In this document: positions 1 through 8,386 of the stretch, piece by piece
Layout of the letters: the number at the start of each line of letters is the position of its first letter
Numbering within the stretch: position 1 is the stretch's first letter
Assembly (NCBI GenBank): GCA_023382265.1
Contig: JAMCPX010000025.1
Coordinates: forward strand, 1 to 64,000
Length of the DNA stretch: 64,000 nucleotides
DNA from: Deltaproteobacteria bacterium
GTDB lineage: Bacteria; JAMCPX01
Reading direction: 5' to 3'
The notes under the pieces: model-generated
What the model was told of the DNA's origin: nothing
What the model saw: only the letters and a program-made list of their open reading frames with translations
Databases searched by the model: none
Position numbers and translations under genes: made by a program

Positions 1-95
1 TAATAAAATTGTTAAATTAGAATGAATCTGTTAGTATCAACATATAATCTTATTTTAAAAATGTGCAAAATATAATGCTATGAGAGGTAAAAGAG

Positions 96-1877
96 TTGAT
101 AGATAAAATCTTTGAAATTAAAAAAAATATAGATTTTGACTTTAGAAAATATACATACGGTAATGATCCTCTGAAATACCTTTTCGATGAATGGGTTGAT
201 TATTATAAATTGAAATATGCGATTTGCAAGGCGATTGAGCCAAAATCGATTTTAGAAATAGGTGTAAGGTATGGATATGGCGCAATTACATTTCTAAAAG
301 CATGCCCCGATGCAAGTTATTTAGGAATTGACAACAATTCCGATACTTTTGGTGCATCAATCGGTGCCATAAAATGGGCTAAGGAGATCACAAAGGGATT
401 TAACGTAGAATTTTTGATTGCCAATACGCAAGAATTGAAAGAATTTCCCGGTGATTATTTTGATCTTATACATATTGATGGTCAGCAAGATGGCGATGGG
501 ACTTATAGAGATTTGGAACTGGCTTTAGGGAAAGGATATTTTATATTAGTTGATGGATACTATTGGTCAAAAGAAAATATGCTAAGCTCAACATATTTTA
601 CGGAGAAATATAAAGCATTTATCGAATATGCTATCATAATCCCCGGTTATGCGGGTGAATTACTCATCAAAACAAAACCTTCTGCTAAAGATATATTTTT
701 AAATAAATATATCAAGGGTTATCAAGACTTAAAAAATACATATGATACGGTTTATTATATGAATGATTGTGGTGGATATGATAGCTTTAAAAGATATGGC
801 GGCAAAAAGATTACCGATGGTAGGATTTTGGCAGCAAATTATTTAGCCGATCCTCATAAAAATGATATTATATTGGATATTGGCTCGGGACGGGGCGAGT
901 TGTCTTATCTGCTATCGAAAAAAACAAAAAAAGTGATAGGCCTGGATTATTCCGAAAGTGCCATTAATATTGCCACAGCGACATATTCTAATATGACAAA
1001 CTTAAATTTCATACAAGAAGATATCCTAAAATACAATCCTGATTTTAAATTCGATAAAATATTAATGACGGATGTCGTTGAACATATAGAAGGTGATAAG
1101 CTATATCGTACCTTTGAAAAGATCAGTAAACTCTTGAATAATAATGGGATATTGATTATCCATACAGCGCCCAATAAATTAAATTATAAATATGCTTACA
1201 ATAAAAAATATAAGTTGGCTAAATCGATAGGCAGTTATATTCCAAGTAACCCGAGAACATTTTACGAAGACTTAATGCATATCAATGAGCAAACACCGGC
1301 AAAACTAAAAAATAGTTTAAAAAGGTATTTCAGTAAAATATTTGTATGGACGACAAACTTACCCGACATCAAAGGTAATTTGACTCTCATACCGAATAAA
1401 ACAGACCTTCTAAACCATACAAGTATTTTCGCTATAGCAACAAACAGAAAGGATTTTACCATTAATACCATAGTAAATCTCATTAGCCAAAACAAGTTAG
1501 ATACTCATAATTTGAAAGTAGTTATAGAGGTAGGTGGGAATGAATTAACTCTAGCAAGAGCAGAATATTATACTGTAAATATCAAATTAACAAATTTATC
1601 AAAAGAATCTTTTAAATCACGTTTGCCTTATCCAGTATATTTGGCTTATCATTGGTATAATTTAGAGACAAACAGTTACGAAGTATTTGATGGGATAAGA
1701 ACTGATTTACAAACCCCGATTGAGCCCAATGAGTCAAAAGATCTTGAAATGGATGTTGTTGCACCTGAGAGAGCGGGAAAATATTTATTACAGATTACTT
1801 TAGTTCAAGAACAACAATTCTGGTTTGAAAATATTATAGATAATTTACCTGTAGTAATCAAAGTTGAGATAATTTGA
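96..1877 (+). CDS. Two-domain SAM-dependent methyltransferase with C-terminal Ig-like domain
   Basis: The 593-residue protein carries two class I methyltransferase folds. The first has a glycine-rich SAM loop at residues 53-60 (LEIGVRYG) followed by the acidic GIDN strand end near 77-80. The second has DIGSGRG at 261-267 and GLDY near 282-285, with DVVEH around 326-330 as post-loop motif. Residues about 480-593 are a beta-rich domain (PVYLAYHWYN, PERAGKYLLQ) of the type seen on enzymes of surface-polysaccharide clusters. The start is TTG at 96, chosen because GAGAGG lies at 82-87; no upstream ATG is in frame. A role in O-antigen or capsule modification is inferred from the domain type; substrate unknown. 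It may be the last gene of a cluster extending left of the window. Confidence 0.75.
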   Translation: MIDKIFEIKKNIDFDFRKYTYGNDPLKYLFDEWVDYYKLKYAICKAIEPKSILEIGVRYGYGAITFLKACPDASYLGIDNNSDTFGASIGAIKWAKEITKGFNVEFLIANTQELKEFPGDYFDLIHIDGQQDGDGTYRDLELALGKGYFILVDGYYWSKENMLSSTYFTEKYKAFIEYAIIIPGYAGELLIKTKPSAKDIFLNKYIKGYQDLKNTYDTVYYMNDCGGYDSFKRYGGKKITDGRILAANYLADPHKNDIILDIGSGRGELSYLLSKKTKKVIGLDYSESAINIATATYSNMTNLNFIQEDILKYNPDFKFDKILMTDVVEHIEGDKLYRTFEKISKLLNNNGILIIHTAPNKLNYKYAYNKKYKLAKSIGSYIPSNPRTFYEDLMHINEQTPAKLKNSLKRYFSKIFVWTTNLPDIKGNLTLIPNKTDLLNHTSIFAIATNRKDFTINTIVNLISQNKLDTHNLKVVIEVGGNELTLARAEYYTVNIKLTNLSKESFKSRLPYPVYLAYHWYNLETNSYEVFDGIRTDLQTPIEPNESKDLEMDVVAPERAGKYLLQITLVQEQQFWFENIIDNLPVVIKVEII

Positions 1878-2273
1878 ATAAAATCGAATATAAAGTTATA
1901 GATATAGTCTCTCTTTTATGAAACCTTTGCTATAGTTTTATATCCAAGAGATTTTAATACCGTTGGTAAACTTAGTTCAGGAACAAAATTTATAAAGTAT
2001 AATTCGGTCCCGATCCTTTGTGTCCAGAAAAACAATTACTTTTTGTATACTTCTGAGGCAAATATTTTTGTCGGGTTTTTATGAGGCATGAGTCCCATGA
2101 GCAATACGTAATGCGAGGGGGATGTTCAGCTTGCATAGCTGTACCGTTTCTGCACAGTACCTAATTTTTTATATTTCCGACTTCCGCCTTTATAAAATTA
2201 TCGTATCGTGCACTGTATATGATAAGAAAAATAATATCACTCATGTAATCCTCCGCTACCGGGAAGATGTTTT
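1878..2273. other. Intergenic region, no convincing gene
   Basis: This is about 400 bases between the methyltransferase and the end of vapC, which converge here. No terminator with a T-run was found. A 75-codon plus-strand frame from 2122 has no ribosome site and no recognisable motif. On the minus strand, codons between 2036 and 1916 read like a protein C-terminus (ending LGYKTIAKVS) but have no start, so this may be a gene remnant. Not called. Confidence 0.4.
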
Positions 2274-2681
2274 TTACTGTCTGTTTTTGTACTTTAAGGT
2301 TTGTAAACTAACCATGTCTTTTACCTGTTCGAACTCAGGATCTTTATGAACAAGTATAGCCTTTGTAGCAATGGCTGTAGCAATTATCCAGGTGTCTGCA
2401 TTTGAAAGTTTTTTTGTAGCCTTTATCTCCATTGCCATCATCAGAATTTCATCACTCGCATCAACTTGTTTTAACGGCAGCAAGTCAAGATACCTCAGGA
2501 ATTCTTCTGATATTGTTCTACCCGCTTTCTTCCATATTCTATAACCTGCTTCCATTCTTGTCATAAAAGAAATATGGAGCGCTGCAGGTGAACGTAATAT
2601 TTTTTCCACAGTATCTGCATCTTCTTCATCGTTACAAAGAGTCAGGATAGCAGAAGTATCCAGCACAAAAGTATCAGGCAT
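2274..2681 (-). CDS. vapC: VapC-family PIN-domain toxin ribonuclease
   Basis: The 135-residue protein is a single PIN domain, the usual VapC length. The acidic metal-binding set is complete: Asp8 in VLDTSA, Glu44 in RMEAGY, Asp96 in NADTWI and Asp114 in HKDPEF. VapC toxins cleave RNA, typically tRNA or rRNA, and are neutralised by the cognate VapB. The start overlaps the end of the upstream antitoxin gene by 8 bases, which is the classical antitoxin-first arrangement with translational coupling. All catalytic residues are present, so the toxin is probably active. The RNA target cannot be read from sequence. Confidence 0.9.
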   Translation of the reverse strand: MPDTFVLDTSAILTLCNDEEDADTVEKILRSPAALHISFMTRMEAGYRIWKKAGRTISEEFLRYLDLLPLKQVDASDEILMMAMEIKATKKLSNADTWIIATAIATKAILVHKDPEFEQVKDMVSLQTLKYKNRQ

Positions 2682-2922
2682 TCTTATCTCTCACACGTTC
2701 TGCTTTTCTCTCCTTTACTCTGTCCCGCAGAAGTTCTTGCGTTTTATAGGCACCTTTCCCTTTTCCTCTAAAAGCTGAGATGATATCCCCCGGTATAGGG
2801 ATTATTTTCACGGTATTGCCTTCGACAACCCATTCTATATAGGATTCCGGCTTAACATCTAATCTTTTTCTTATCTTTGCTGGTATTGAAACCTGTCCTC
2901 TTGTAGTGACTTTTGTTTTCAT
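2674..2922 (-). CDS. vapB: VapB-type AbrB/MazE-fold antitoxin
   Basis: The 82-residue protein has an N-terminal swapped-hairpin AbrB/SpoVT DNA-binding domain (TTRGQVSIPAKIRKRL at residues 6-21, then WVVEGNTVKIIP) and a charged C-terminal tail (residues 55-82) of the kind that wraps around and inhibits the PIN toxin. It precedes and overlaps vapC. Such antitoxins repress their own promoter together with the toxin. The region upstream (2923-2985) should hold that operator, but no clear palindrome was identified there. Confidence 0.88.
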   Translation of the reverse strand: MKTKVTTRGQVSIPAKIRKRLDVKPESYIEWVVEGNTVKIIPIPGDIISAFRGKGKGAYKTQELLRDRVKERKAERVRDKNA

Positions 2923-2984
2923 GTATGTAAAGAAACTACATGATAAATGTAGTTATGTCAAGATGAATTAGGAAAGTGGCTATT

Positions 2985-3069
2985 TTAATATTTTGATGGT
3001 CGATAAAGTATACAAGCTGCTCCAATAACTTGCAAAGTTGTTTTACAGAAACTCCGGTAGCTTGCTCAC
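2985..3069 (-). pseudogene. hicA: Decayed hicA toxin fragment
   Basis: Read on the minus strand from a GTG at 3069, the sequence gives VSKLP and then, after a one-base frame change, GVSVKQLCKLLEQL. Joined, these match the N-terminus typical of HicA mRNA interferases (SKLPGVSGK..IK.LEK.GF). In the original frame a TAA follows eight codons later, and the conserved histidine region (GSH) is not recognisable. The GTG overlaps the TGA of the hicB fragment by four bases, preserving the original operon join. This is a dead gene. Confidence 0.75.
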
Positions 3070-3205
3070 ACTGCTACCTCAGCAATTTCTTCTTCAATAG
3101 ATGGAGTAATGGGTTACTTATGTTTTTTAGACTTTCTAAATAACCATTTATAGCATCCTGAATATTCTCAAGTGCTTCTTCTCGAGTTTTACCTCAGGAG
3201 CAGCC
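3066..3205 (-). pseudogene. hicB: Decayed hicB antitoxin fragment
   Basis: On the minus strand, 3205 downward reads G-C-S-stop and then GKTREEALENIQDAINGYLE, the hallmark segment of HicB antitoxins. The frame then shifts within an A-run. In the new frame the sequence ends PSIEEEIAEVAV and a TGA at 3068-3066, the usual HicB C-terminus. At least one stop (3196-3194), one frameshift and a second stop interrupt it. The 5' half is absent: the fragment abuts a perfect 6-base-stem palindrome at 3203-3217. HicB normally neutralises HicA; this pair cannot function. Confidence 0.8.
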
Positions 3206-3292
3206 GCCTTTGGCGGCATAGGTGTTACTCAGAACAAAGTTAATGCATTCAGAATAACAAAACTTCGGGTTCCCGAGCGTACTCTGCGTATG

Positions 3293-3314
3293 ATGAGAGA
3301 ATCGCATCTCTCAT
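3293..3314 (-). terminator. Hairpin just after typA stop codon
   Basis: An 8-base perfect stem (ATGAGAGA / TCTCTCAT) with a 6-base loop begins one base past the typA stop at 3316-3318. No T-run follows on the minus strand, so it may act as an mRNA 3'-end stabiliser rather than a classical intrinsic terminator. Confidence 0.45.
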
Positions 3315-3315
3315 A

Positions 3316-5157
3316 TTATTCGTCGTTGTCTATCTCCTGTTCGGAATACCTTTCCGATCTTTTACGTTCAGTGTGCTCAAGAACCTTTTTTCTCAGCCTT
3401 ATTGATAGAGGCGTGATTTCAAGCAGCTCATCGTCTTCTATAAATCCCAAGCCGTACTCGAGTGTTAGTTTTAGCGGAGGAATAAGCCTTATGGCTTCAT
3501 CAGAGCCTGAAGCCCTCATGTTTGAGAGGTGTTTTTTCTTTCCCGGGTTAATAACGAGGTCCGTATCTTTGTTGTGGATACCCACTATCATGCCGCCGTA
3601 TACCTTATCCCCGGGTGATATAAATAAAGGTCCTCTTTCCTGTAAGAACCACAGGGCATAGGCAACGGTAACAACCTCTTCTTTTGCAATCTGAACGCCT
3701 TTTTTCCGCGACGGCAGGTCGCCCCTATACAGGTCATATTTAGTGAATTGATGATGCATAACGACGTTACCCTTTGTTTCGAGCAAGAGTTCCGAGCGTA
3801 ATCCGATAATACTTCTTGAAGGAATTGAGAAAATAAGGCGTGTCAACCCTGATGGAGTTTTGTAAGAATGGAGTAATTCTCCTTTTCGTGAACCGGTCTT
3901 TTCCATAATCCTGCCAAAATAATCATCCGTCACTTCGATAGTGAGTTCCTCTATTGGTTCCATGACCCTGCCTTCAACGTTTTTCAATATAGCCTTCGGC
4001 ATACCTACCTGAAATTCGTATCCTTCTCTGCGCATCGTTTCAAAAAGGATTGATAGATGCAGTTCACCTCTGCCGGCAACATCAAAGACATCAGGGCTAT
4101 TTGTTGAGGTGACTTTTAAAGACAGGTTGGATTTTACCTCTTTTTTCAATCTTTCACTTAAATGCCTTGATGTGAAAAATTTACCTTCCCTGCCTGAAAA
4201 GGGGCTGTTGTTCACAAGCATCTGTACGGAGATTGTAGGTTCTTCAACCTTTAATCCTGCAACATGCTGTATGCCCTCTTTCTGTGAAACGATAGCTCCT
4301 ATGTCATGTGTATCAATGCCTGCAATGGCTATAATATCGCCGGGAGCTGTTTCGTTGATCTCAATTCTCTGCAGCCCTTCAAACGTAAACAATTTAAGGA
4401 CCTTTTTTGTAATGGGCTCATGATCCCTGGGGTAGATATACACCTCTTCACCCGGATGCAGTCTACCGCTCTTTACCTTACCTATGACCATAGGGCCTAT
4501 ATACTGATCGTATGCAAGCTGGCTTATCATCATTTCAAAATTTTCATCCATATCTATTTCAGGATACGGGATACTGCTGATGATTGCATCAAACAAGGGC
4601 TTCAGGCTGCTCAACGGCTTATCCATTGACAGTGTTGCGGTGCCATTTCTTGCGGATGTGTATATAACAGGGAAATCAAGCTGGGATGAGTCTACCACGA
4701 GATCAAGAAACAATTCGGATACGGCATCAAGGACCTCTTGTGGTCTTGCCTCGGGTCTGTCTATCTTGTTGATAACGACAAGCGCCTTAAGCCCGCTCTC
4801 AATTGCTTTTCTAAGCACAAACCTGGTCTGCGGCATTGGACCGTCTATTGCGTCAACAAGTAGGAGTACCCCATCAACCATCGAAATCGCCCTTTCAACC
4901 TCTCCGCTGAAATCAGCATGCCCCGGCGTATCAACAATATTGATCTTGTAATCGTTGTACCTGATAGATGTATTCTTTGCCAGGATCGTTATCCCTCTTT
5001 CCCTTTCAAGCTCAAAAGAGTCCATCACCCGTTCAACAATCAACTCGTTGCTGCGGAATATGCCTGCCTGTTTAAGCATGGCATCCACAAGGGTTGTTTT
5101 CCCATGATCTATATGCGCTATGATCCCTATGTTCCTGATTTTATCTGCCGATAACAT
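3316..5157 (-). CDS. typA: Ribosome-associated translational GTPase TypA/BipA
   Basis: This 613-residue translational GTPase, close to the family length of about 605, has all G motifs: AHIDHGKTT (residues 14-22), the GITI switch, DTPGH, NKID and an SA-type G5. The EF-G-like domains II, III and V follow, with the BipA-specific C-terminal domain at the end (GKKKHLSNMRASGSDEA). TypA acts in 50S ribosome assembly and stress adaptation on the ribosome. The start ATG at 5157 is preceded by AGG at about 10 bases. It is transcribed alone, with a hairpin on each side. Confidence 0.97.
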   Translation of the reverse strand: MLSADKIRNIGIIAHIDHGKTTLVDAMLKQAGIFRSNELIVERVMDSFELERERGITILAKNTSIRYNDYKINIVDTPGHADFSGEVERAISMVDGVLLLVDAIDGPMPQTRFVLRKAIESGLKALVVINKIDRPEARPQEVLDAVSELFLDLVVDSSQLDFPVIYTSARNGTATLSMDKPLSSLKPLFDAIISSIPYPEIDMDENFEMMISQLAYDQYIGPMVIGKVKSGRLHPGEEVYIYPRDHEPITKKVLKLFTFEGLQRIEINETAPGDIIAIAGIDTHDIGAIVSQKEGIQHVAGLKVEEPTISVQMLVNNSPFSGREGKFFTSRHLSERLKKEVKSNLSLKVTSTNSPDVFDVAGRGELHLSILFETMRREGYEFQVGMPKAILKNVEGRVMEPIEELTIEVTDDYFGRIMEKTGSRKGELLHSYKTPSGLTRLIFSIPSRSIIGLRSELLLETKGNVVMHHQFTKYDLYRGDLPSRKKGVQIAKEEVVTVAYALWFLQERGPLFISPGDKVYGGMIVGIHNKDTDLVINPGKKKHLSNMRASGSDEAIRLIPPLKLTLEYGLGFIEDDELLEITPLSIRLRKKVLEHTERKRSERYSEQEIDNDE

Positions 5158-5196
5158 TATCCTGCCTTTAATTTATATTTTAAATAAAAACGATAA

Positions 5197-5218
5197 AGGG
5201 TGGGTTAAAAACCACCCT
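5197..5218 (-). terminator. Hairpin between C45 hydrolase gene and typA
   Basis: A 7-base stem (AGGGTGG at 5197-5203, CCACCCT at 5212-5218) encloses an A-rich loop. On the minus strand it is followed by TTTATCGTTTTTATTT, a loose T-rich tract, so it can terminate the lip operon upstream of typA. Confidence 0.5.
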
Positions 5219-5239
5219 GCTTCTTAACACCTTGGTCCG

Positions 5240-5275
5240 CCTGTAGGTGGCAATTCATAAATTGCCACTTGCAGG
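5240..5275. repeat. Long imperfect palindrome (REP-like)
   Basis: The arms 5240-5255 and 5260-5275 pair over 16 positions: a perfect 9-base inner stem (GTGGCAATT / AATTGCCAC) around a CATA loop, with two G-T wobbles outside. It lies in the 199-base spacer behind the lip operon. No second copy was noticed in this window. Confidence 0.55.
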
Positions 5276-5356
5276 TCTCAGGAAATATATTATTATAATA
5301 GGGTTTTATAAATATGCAATGATATTGTTTACATCATCAAGATTTGTGGAATGGGA

Positions 5357-7099
5357 TCAGTAACCTGTATTATCGGAAAAAATAAAATCAATGTCGTGCT
5401 GTTTAACCTTCGAGGGTTTGAACATCGTTCTTTTACCTTTATTTGCAGCCTTTTTAAGGTTTGTGCCCGCGCCGCCCGTATTTAATACCTTTTCATAAAG
5501 GCTTAAAGCCTCCTGGCGGTTTCCGAGTATATCGAGTGTCCTTGCTTTCCAGAGAAGGTTTACAGCTATTCTATGAGGGATATCCGGCATTGTTAGAGCT
5601 TTTTCAAACGCGTCTAAAGCCTTATCGTACATGCTTGTTTTTAAGTACAGTTGTCCTTTTAACATAAAATAAATAGGCTCTGTTTGATCCTCGCGTGTAA
5701 GCTCCTCCATCTCTTTGAGCGCATCTTTTATGTTATTATGATAAAAATACTTTTGATACGCCTGTTCATAATGCTCTTTGAATACGTTAAAGTTATGAGA
5801 ATTGGCGTAAGGATGCGGAGGTTTTATATCGAGCAGCCTTAACTCTCCATCCATCCAGCTCTTAATGTCCATTCCGATATAATCCGAATGGTTTGTGGGT
5901 GCATCGCCCTGTGCTACCCATACCTTTAATTCTTCCGGTTTGAAAACATACGAGCCCACATTATGAATAGCCATGATGGTGCTGCCAAGCGCTCTTTCCC
6001 TGCGTGTGAAATATTCCAGATGATCCCCGAGCAGCATAATCATGTCCTGCTCATTAAACTTACCGTTCTTCTCTTTTATTATTTCCTCAGCCCTTTTATA
6101 TCTTCCAATCGTTGATGCAGTGGTTGATACGTTATAATCGTACTCTCTTTTTTTAAGCAGCTCTGTATTGTAATGGTTAGTATTGATAATATAGTTAGAG
6201 ACAGCTTGCCTTGAAGCAACATATCTTGATGATGCCTCTATCACTCCCGCTTTTCCATGCCTCGCATCAGTTACGGCTATGCCCCATCCTGATGAAAATT
6301 TGAATGATTTTGCTATCCGTATTGCATCTTCCATGCTTTCTGCATTTCTCAGTATCTCGTTTAATATATTCATAATAGGCGTTGAAAAGCTCGAAACATC
6401 TTTTGAAAGCATTATGTGCAATGCACAGGTAATACCCGCCTCATTTATACCCGTTATACCTCCGCCAAACACACCCAGAAAGCTAAAAGCTGCATACTTC
6501 ATTCCTTTATCTGGTTTATACAAAAATACAGCTGGATAGCTGTCCATAGAGTGATCATCGAAGAAATCAAGATTTCTGCCGTAAATAAAGCTTCCATCAT
6601 AAGTTTTATTACCCCAGACACCAACACTTGTACAACCGAAATTTAATGCAGCAATCGAGTTTGCTCTTGTACGGGATAAACCTCTTGACAGCAGCATCTG
6701 TAATATATCCGGCATTGCAACCAGCTTTTTCAACAGCTCTACGGACTCGCCGCTTCCGTCTGAAAAGCCTTTTATTTCATCGATCATCCATGTGGTGTAA
6801 CGTTTTTTCAGGTTTGAAGAGAGTATTTCGACATAGCTCTCAAATAGTTTTTCAGCCTTTTTTGATAAGAATTCCGTTGGAACCATATCTTTAATACCAA
6901 GCCTTAACACCCTTAGAAATCTTGCAAAAAACAGTATTAGCCCTTTTACATAAAGCTCCTGAGCAATTACACCATGCTGATAACCCATGTCATAGGCACT
7001 TCCATTTAATGTTATGAGATTAATCCTGCCAACCTTTTTTATTCTGCCCTCCGGCAGAGAGCTGAATTCTATGGGTGTAAGGAGTTGTGCTGCCGTCAT
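5357..7099 (-). CDS. C45-family Ntn hydrolase/acyltransferase with C-terminal TPRs
   Basis: The 580-residue protein resembles the acyl-CoA:6-aminopenicillanic acid acyltransferase family (peptidase C45). These are made as zymogens that self-cleave before a nucleophilic cysteine. The candidate is Cys156 in NFGCTSVG, followed by YGRNLDFF and GGGITGINEAG, conserved blocks of this family. Residues about 465-545 form two TPR-like repeats (YFMLKGQLYLK, ALDAFEKAL, NRQEALSLYEKVL). No signal peptide is evident. It overlaps the upstream membrane-protein gene by four bases and ends the lipB-lipA operon. The substrate is unknown; an amide bond of an acyl or lipoyl type would fit the context, but that is a guess. 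Confidence 0.75.
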   Translation of the reverse strand: MTAAQLLTPIEFSSLPEGRIKKVGRINLITLNGSAYDMGYQHGVIAQELYVKGLILFFARFLRVLRLGIKDMVPTEFLSKKAEKLFESYVEILSSNLKKRYTTWMIDEIKGFSDGSGESVELLKKLVAMPDILQMLLSRGLSRTRANSIAALNFGCTSVGVWGNKTYDGSFIYGRNLDFFDDHSMDSYPAVFLYKPDKGMKYAAFSFLGVFGGGITGINEAGITCALHIMLSKDVSSFSTPIMNILNEILRNAESMEDAIRIAKSFKFSSGWGIAVTDARHGKAGVIEASSRYVASRQAVSNYIINTNHYNTELLKKREYDYNVSTTASTIGRYKRAEEIIKEKNGKFNEQDMIMLLGDHLEYFTRRERALGSTIMAIHNVGSYVFKPEELKVWVAQGDAPTNHSDYIGMDIKSWMDGELRLLDIKPPHPYANSHNFNVFKEHYEQAYQKYFYHNNIKDALKEMEELTREDQTEPIYFMLKGQLYLKTSMYDKALDAFEKALTMPDIPHRIAVNLLWKARTLDILGNRQEALSLYEKVLNTGGAGTNLKKAANKGKRTMFKPSKVKQHDIDFIFSDNTGY

Positions 7100-7524
7100 T
7101 TGTTATCACCATTCTTTATTAACTTCCACACATAAACTATTGTGACGGCACCAAATATAACACTCGCCAAATTTATAAGAACTTCAAAAAACATGCCCAT
7201 GTTCATATCAAGATATGTTCCGTTCTCGAGATTATACAGTATGTCCATGCATCCGAGGTAAACGAAAGTTCCACCCGCGACAATGCCCCATAGCACGCCT
7301 TTCAAATCCTTTTTTACAAGGAAATAAGCGGATAAAAAGAACGCAATACTCATCCACAGGTCTGCAGCTACAAAGCTTCTCTCATAGATCATATAACACT
7401 TATCATTTGGGAATGATTGAACGCTATTTGGTACAAATAAAAACAGTATCCAGTAAACAATGGTTAGAATTCCAACCACGACCTCGAGAGCTATAAACGT
7501 TTTTGATGCATCTCTTTTTAACAT
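7096..7524 (-). CDS. Small four-helix membrane protein of unknown function
   Basis: The 142-residue protein has four predicted transmembrane stretches: about residues 11-30, 55-70, 77-95 and 109-132, with a short basic C-terminus. I do not recognise a family. It lies 13 bases downstream of lipA and overlaps the C45 hydrolase gene by four bases (ATGA), so it is co-translated with them. It may anchor or assist the hydrolase; this is context inference only. Confidence 0.6.
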   Translation of the reverse strand: MLKRDASKTFIALEVVVGILTIVYWILFLFVPNSVQSFPNDKCYMIYERSFVAADLWMSIAFFLSAYFLVKKDLKGVLWGIVAGGTFVYLGCMDILYNLENGTYLDMNMGMFFEVLINLASVIFGAVTIVYVWKLIKNGDNK

Positions 7525-7537
7525 ATGCCATCCTCCT

Positions 7538-8380
7538 TCATTTTATATTTTTAAAAGTATTTCTTGCATTTAATGAGCTTCTTGCAAATGGTGCTGCCTG
7601 AACAGATCCGAATCCAAGTTTGTACGCATATTCTTCAAGCATTTTAAACATCTTCGGGTGCACATAAGTTTTAACATCCATGTGTGATTCTGTCGGCTTC
7701 AGGTACTGGCCGATCGTTAAGATATCACATCCAGTATCCTTAATATTTCTGATAAGTTCTTTTATCTGGACTAAATTCTCACCAAGTCCAAGCATAAAGC
7801 CCGATTTTGTCACAATCTTTTTATTCAGCCGTTTGATCTCATCAAGAACATACAGACCGGTTGCATAATTTGATAATGGCCTTACCACCGGGTAAAGATC
7901 AAGCACCGTTTCCATATTATATGCAATGACCTTTGGTCCTGCATCAACGATGGCTTTGAGAGGATCATCTTCTCCATTAAAATCTGGGATCAATACCTCT
8001 ACGTCTATATCGTTTGCATTAAGAAGTTCTATTGCTATTACGAACTGTTCAGCACCTCCATCCGAAAGATCATCCCTTGTAACCGAGGTTATTACCGCGT
8101 AATCACTTCCAAGCCATTTAACGGTGCTAAGGATTCTCTCAGCCTCATACTCATCAACACTATCCGGTATGCCCTTTGACACATTGCAAAACATGCACCG
8201 CCGTGTGCAATTGCTGCCAAGTATCATGAATGTTACTTCTTTATGTGCATAACAGGTCCATCTATTAGGACATAACGCACCTTCGCATACTGTATTTATG
8301 CCATGTTCAACAAGATAATCGGAAACGGTTGCAATGCTATTTTCATTGTAATTTACGGTTATCCATTCCGGTCTTTGCAT
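7538..8380 (-). CDS. lipA: Lipoyl synthase (radical SAM)
   Basis: The 280-residue enzyme inserts two sulfurs into octanoyl groups on lipoyl carrier proteins. The radical-SAM cluster motif CTRRCMFC is preceded by the LipA-specific auxiliary cluster cysteines (VCEGALCPNRWTC), and the conserved C-terminal serine lies in the ARSSLNA segment. The length is slightly below the usual 290-320 because the N-terminus is short. It follows lipB by 6 bases, so octanoyl transfer and sulfur insertion are encoded together. Confidence 0.97.
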   Translation of the reverse strand: MQRPEWITVNYNENSIATVSDYLVEHGINTVCEGALCPNRWTCYAHKEVTFMILGSNCTRRCMFCNVSKGIPDSVDEYEAERILSTVKWLGSDYAVITSVTRDDLSDGGAEQFVIAIELLNANDIDVEVLIPDFNGEDDPLKAIVDAGPKVIAYNMETVLDLYPVVRPLSNYATGLYVLDEIKRLNKKIVTKSGFMLGLGENLVQIKELIRNIKDTGCDILTIGQYLKPTESHMDVKTYVHPKMFKMLEEYAYKLGFGSVQAAPFARSSLNARNTFKNIK

Positions 8381-8386
8381 AAAAAC

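Noticed and set aside
1916-2036. Minus-strand protein-like C-terminus (ends LGYKTIAKVS)
   Set aside because: About 39 codons with no start and no family recognised; noted in the gap entry but too weak to call a pseudogene.
2122-2349. 75-codon plus-strand frame
   Set aside because: No ribosome site, no motif, and it runs into the 3' end of vapC on the other strand.
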